From: Bacteroidota bacterium
GTDB lineage: Bacteria > Bacteroidota > Bacteroidia > Chitinophagales > Chitinophagaceae
Length of the DNA: 7,273 nucleotides
NCBI GenBank assembly: GCA_023436425.1
Contig: JAEZJD010000061.1
Location: 1-7,273, forward strand
Reading direction: 5' to 3'
Shown here: positions 5,782 through 7,273 of the stretch, piece after piece
Position numbering within the stretch: the first letter of the stretch is position 1
How the letters are laid out: every line of letters starts with the position of its first letter
Translations under genes and position numbers: made by a program
Notes under the pieces: generated by a model
Told to the model about the DNA's origin: nothing
Databases searched by the model: none
What the model saw: only the letters and a program-made list of their open reading frames with translations

Positions 5782-6225
5782 CTATGACTTGCGAAGCTTC
5801 TTATAGGTTGTCCATCCGGATGTTCCAGTTGATTTTAATACTATTTTATTGTCTGCGTCTTCAAGGGTAATGTAATAGCATGTGCTTTCTTCATCTGACA
5901 GCTCGAACAAATCGGTGACCCAATAATTCTGATAATCTTTTTTCAACGCTGTTTGCAGCGTGATTGGCAGTTGATTAGAGCTCATGTTTTTTGTAACCGC
6001 AACGAGTTCGCCGTCAAGATCGTAAAACGCTGTTACGTACTGCTCATTGAATTCAAAGTTTGCTTTGTAAAGATTATCGGCAAAAGCCCATTTTACGTCA
6101 GTAGCGTTTTCAAAAGAAGTTTTGAAAGATTCTAAAACAACAGGGGCAACTTTCACATCGTCTGCATAACTGTTGGTTGCGAACAACGAAAGAATACATG
6201 TCAGGGTGATAAATAAAAATTTCAT
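5782..6225 (-). CDS. Secreted PepSY-like (putative beta-lactamase-inhibitor-like) protein
   Basis: This 147-residue protein opens with a clear Sec signal peptide (Lys2, hydrophobic core FLFITLTCILSLFA, likely cut after SYA at about residue 21) and should act in the periplasm. There is no lipobox, because the Cys at 10 lies inside the hydrophobic core. The mature part has an alpha-helix (VLESFKTSFENATDVKW), then strands YKANFEFNEQYVTAFYDLDG and ELVAVTKNMS, then a second helix (QLPITLQTALKKDY) and strands ending in TTYKKLRKS. This is the layout of the PepSY-like/BLIP-like family common in Bacteroidota, sometimes called putative beta-lactamase-inhibitor-like. Its function is unknown and inhibition of beta-lactamase should not be assumed. 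ATG 6225 is chosen because it starts the signal peptide and lies about 53 nt after the predicted transcript start; the frame stays open to 6357 but that extension crosses the promoter. A terminator hairpin follows the stop. Confidence 0.85.
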   Translation of the reverse strand: MKFLFITLTCILSLFATNSYADDVKVAPVVLESFKTSFENATDVKWAFADNLYKANFEFNEQYVTAFYDLDGELVAVTKNMSSNQLPITLQTALKKDYQNYWVTDLFELSDEESTCYYITLEDADNKIVLKSTGTSGWTTYKKLRKS

Positions 6226-6416
6226 GATGTTTGGTTTTATGGTTTCAAAAATTTTGTTTTTTCTCTTTGTTGATTTTGACGATTCAAAAGTAGATTTGGT
6301 TACAGCGGTGGTCAAGTAAATTGTGTTTAAGGGAATGGTTGAAGGAGTGAATGGCAACTTTTGTTAAGCCCATTAACAATGATTACCGAACAGCAAAAGC
6401 AGCAGCAATACCGACA
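6226..6416. other. Divergent intergenic region
   Basis: This 191-nt gap, the longest in the window, separates the PepSY-like and acpH genes. It holds the minus-strand promoter described at 6285-6315. For acpH the best candidate is AACTTTTG at 6356-6363, one base off the -7 consensus and without a TTG at the right distance. No RNA gene or strong hairpin is visible. Confidence 0.5.
6285..6315 (-). promoter_or_regulatory. Bacteroidota-type promoter for the PepSY-like gene
   Basis: Read on the minus strand, TACTTTTG (6292-6285) matches the Bacteroidota -7 consensus TAnnTTTG exactly. TTG (6315-6313, in TTGACC) lies 20 nt upstream, within the usual -33 spacing. The TTGACC is also a near match to a classical -35 hexamer. 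Transcription would start near 6278, leaving a leader of about 53 nt before ATG 6225 that is A-rich and has no Shine-Dalgarno motif. Confidence 0.6.
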
Positions 6417-7010
6417 ATGAACTTTTTGGCACATGCATACCTGTCGTTTGATAACGAGCAAATACTTGTGGGTAATATGATCAGCGATTTTGTAAAAGGC
6501 AAAGCCAGGTATTCATATCCACCGGCAATCGAAAAAGGGATTTTGCTCCACCGCCAAATAGATTCGTTTACTGATGCACACGATGCAGTGAGGGAAGTAA
6601 AAGAAATTTTCAGACCGTCCTACCGCTTGTATAGCTCGCCAATCGTAGATGTTTTGTTTGATCATTTTCTCGCAAACGATGAAAGCGTTTTCCCTGCTGC
6701 ATCACTCAATAATTTTACGCAAACGGTTTATAATACTTTAGAAAAATATGTCACTAGCCTACCTTTCATTTTCTCCCAGGTTTTCACTTTTATGAAAGTT
6801 GAGAATTGGCTGCTGAATTATGGCACAACCGAAGGCATGGAAAAAAGCTTGCGTGGGTTGGTCAGAAGAAGTTCTTTTTTAAAAGAAAGCACAACGGCGT
6901 TTCATTTATTCCTCGACAACTACGATACAATTAAAAAAAGCTATGCAGTTTTCTTTCCAGATGTTAAATCATTTGCAAAACAACTTTTTGAAGAGCTCAC
7001 CGTTAAATAA
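6417..7010 (+). CDS. acpH: Acyl-carrier-protein phosphodiesterase (DUF479/AcpH family)
   Basis: This 197-residue cytosolic protein is close in length to E. coli AcpH (193). AcpH removes the 4'-phosphopantetheine group from holo-ACP, giving apo-ACP, and is an unusual member of the HD phosphodiesterase group. Diagnostic motifs are MNFLAHAYLSF at 1-11, GNMISDFVKGK at 19-29, GILLHRQIDSFTDAH at 41-55 and SSPIVDVLFDHFLA at 73-86; the conserved Asp and His residues in these blocks are the expected metal and catalytic positions. ATG 6417 gives the family-standard MNFLAH start. The frame is open to an ATG at 6351, preceded by AAGGAG with a spacer of only 3 nt, but those 22 extra residues are not part of the family. 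Activity has not been shown for Bacteroidota members to my knowledge, so the reaction is inferred from homology. It is divergent from the PepSY-like gene and 53 nt ahead of a DUF2911 gene. Confidence 0.88.
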   Translation: MNFLAHAYLSFDNEQILVGNMISDFVKGKARYSYPPAIEKGILLHRQIDSFTDAHDAVREVKEIFRPSYRLYSSPIVDVLFDHFLANDESVFPAASLNNFTQTVYNTLEKYVTSLPFIFSQVFTFMKVENWLLNYGTTEGMEKSLRGLVRRSSFLKESTTAFHLFLDNYDTIKKSYAVFFPDVKSFAKQLFEELTVK

Positions 7011-7037
7011 ACGCAGACATCATTCTGTCTTACCAAA

Positions 7038-7045
7038 TAAATTTG
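7038..7045 (+). promoter_or_regulatory. -7 promoter element for the DUF2911 gene
   Basis: TAAATTTG is a perfect TAnnTTTG element 18 nt before ATG 7064. This is nearly the same spacing as at the DHS-like gene, where the identical octamer lies 19 nt before the start. No TTG is found at the expected distance upstream, so the promoter is only half supported. Confidence 0.4.
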
Positions 7046-7063
7046 TACTTCTAAAATCTTGAT

Positions 7064-7273
7064 ATGGTCCGGCTTTTTGTTTTTGTCCTTTTTAGTTGTT
7101 GTATTTTATCAGCAGATGCACAGGCGCAATCTTCCGCAACACCGATAGCTCCGTTAAAGTTCGCACCTCTTGATAAGTCGCCGATGGATATTAGTTATTA
7201 CCCGGCAAACTATCCTGTGTTGAAAATTCAGGATAAGGCAACAGAGCCGTTGGTGGCACGGGTTATTTACAGC
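7064..7273 (+). CDS. DUF2911 family secreted protein, N-terminal part (3' truncated by window)
   Basis: Seventy codons are visible and the frame is open to the end of the window. The N-terminus is a signal peptide: Arg3, hydrophobic core LFVFVLFSCCILSA, and a likely cut near DAQA at residue 20. A Cys pair sits at the end of the core but is not followed by a good lipobox context, so a soluble periplasmic or extracellular protein is more likely than a lipoprotein. After a linker come LDKSPMDISYYPANYPVLK and PLVARVIYS, which match the opening of DUF2911, a widespread Bacteroidota family of unknown function. ATG 7064 is chosen as the only start that gives the signal peptide. It has no Shine-Dalgarno motif and lies 18 nt after a perfect TAnnTTTG element. 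Confidence 0.82.
   Translation, partial: MVRLFVFVLFSCCILSADAQAQSSATPIAPLKFAPLDKSPMDISYYPANYPVLKIQDKATEPLVARVIYS

Noticed and set aside
6226..6357. A 44-residue upstream extension of the PepSY-like protein to ATG 6357
   Set aside because: It would bury the signal peptide and run through the predicted promoter and leader; the start at 6225 fits the family.
6351..6416. A start for the ACP phosphodiesterase at ATG 6351, preceded by AAGGAG
   Set aside because: The 3-nt spacer is too short for a normal Shine-Dalgarno start, other starts here use none, and the family begins at MNFLAH (6417).
7015..7030. AGACA/TGTCT hairpin after the ACP phosphodiesterase as a terminator
   Set aside because: Only five base pairs around a six-base loop, with no following U-tract.
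1..7273. A defence island, mobile element or phage region
   Set aside because: There are no integrase, transposase, nuclease-helicase, toxin-antitoxin, tRNA or direct-repeat signals; the genes look like ordinary chromosomal Bacteroidota genes.

Overview
The window reads as ordinary chromosome of a Bacteroidota bacterium, probably from the Chitinophagaceae/Sphingobacteriia side of the phylum (inference). Support comes from promoter elements of the Bacteroidota type (TAnnTTTG at -7 with TTG about 20 nt upstream), start codons preceded by A/T-rich sequence without Shine-Dalgarno motifs, and protein families typical of the phylum: a PepSY-like secreted protein, a DUF2911 lipid/periplasm-type protein, a bacterial deoxyhypusine-synthase-like protein and a fused isobutyryl-CoA mutase. 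Base composition looks uniform by eye, and I see no insertion sequence, phage gene, tRNA, rRNA, CRISPR array or integration scar.

Layout. Positions 1-361 hold the 3' end of a fused isobutyryl-CoA mutase gene (icmF), followed by a small two-helix membrane protein (424-660). A TerB-like gene (657-1082) runs toward them on the minus strand, and its stop codon shares bases with the membrane protein's stop. Divergent from TerB is a plus-strand pair: a one-domain asparaginase-like protein (1148-1636) and a DUF72 protein (1664-2545), 27 nt apart. Next comes a minus-strand run, in transcription order: deoxyhypusine-synthase-like (5692-4718), Nei-like DNA glycosylase (4633-3890) and DUF763 protein with a helix-hairpin-helix (3775-2546). 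Upstream of that run, also on the minus strand, is a secreted PepSY-like protein (6225-5782) with its own promoter and terminator. Divergent from it is an acyl-carrier-protein phosphodiesterase (6417-7010). The window ends in the first 70 codons of a DUF2911 protein (7064-7273).

The genes do not form one pathway. The best local functional link is the glycosylase followed by DUF763, both suggesting DNA contact; asparaginase-like plus DUF72 is a likely two-gene transcript with no known joint function. The best-supported regulatory structure is at 5712-5752, where the terminator of the PepSY-like gene carries in its loop the -33 element of the promoter for the next gene.

I found no convincing new multi-gene system. 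The points most worth a second look are individual proteins with departures from family norms: the DHS-like enzyme, the single-domain asparaginase, the glycosylase zinc finger and the uncharacterised DUF763 protein. No stretch without a gene exceeds 300 bases; the longest is 6226-6416.
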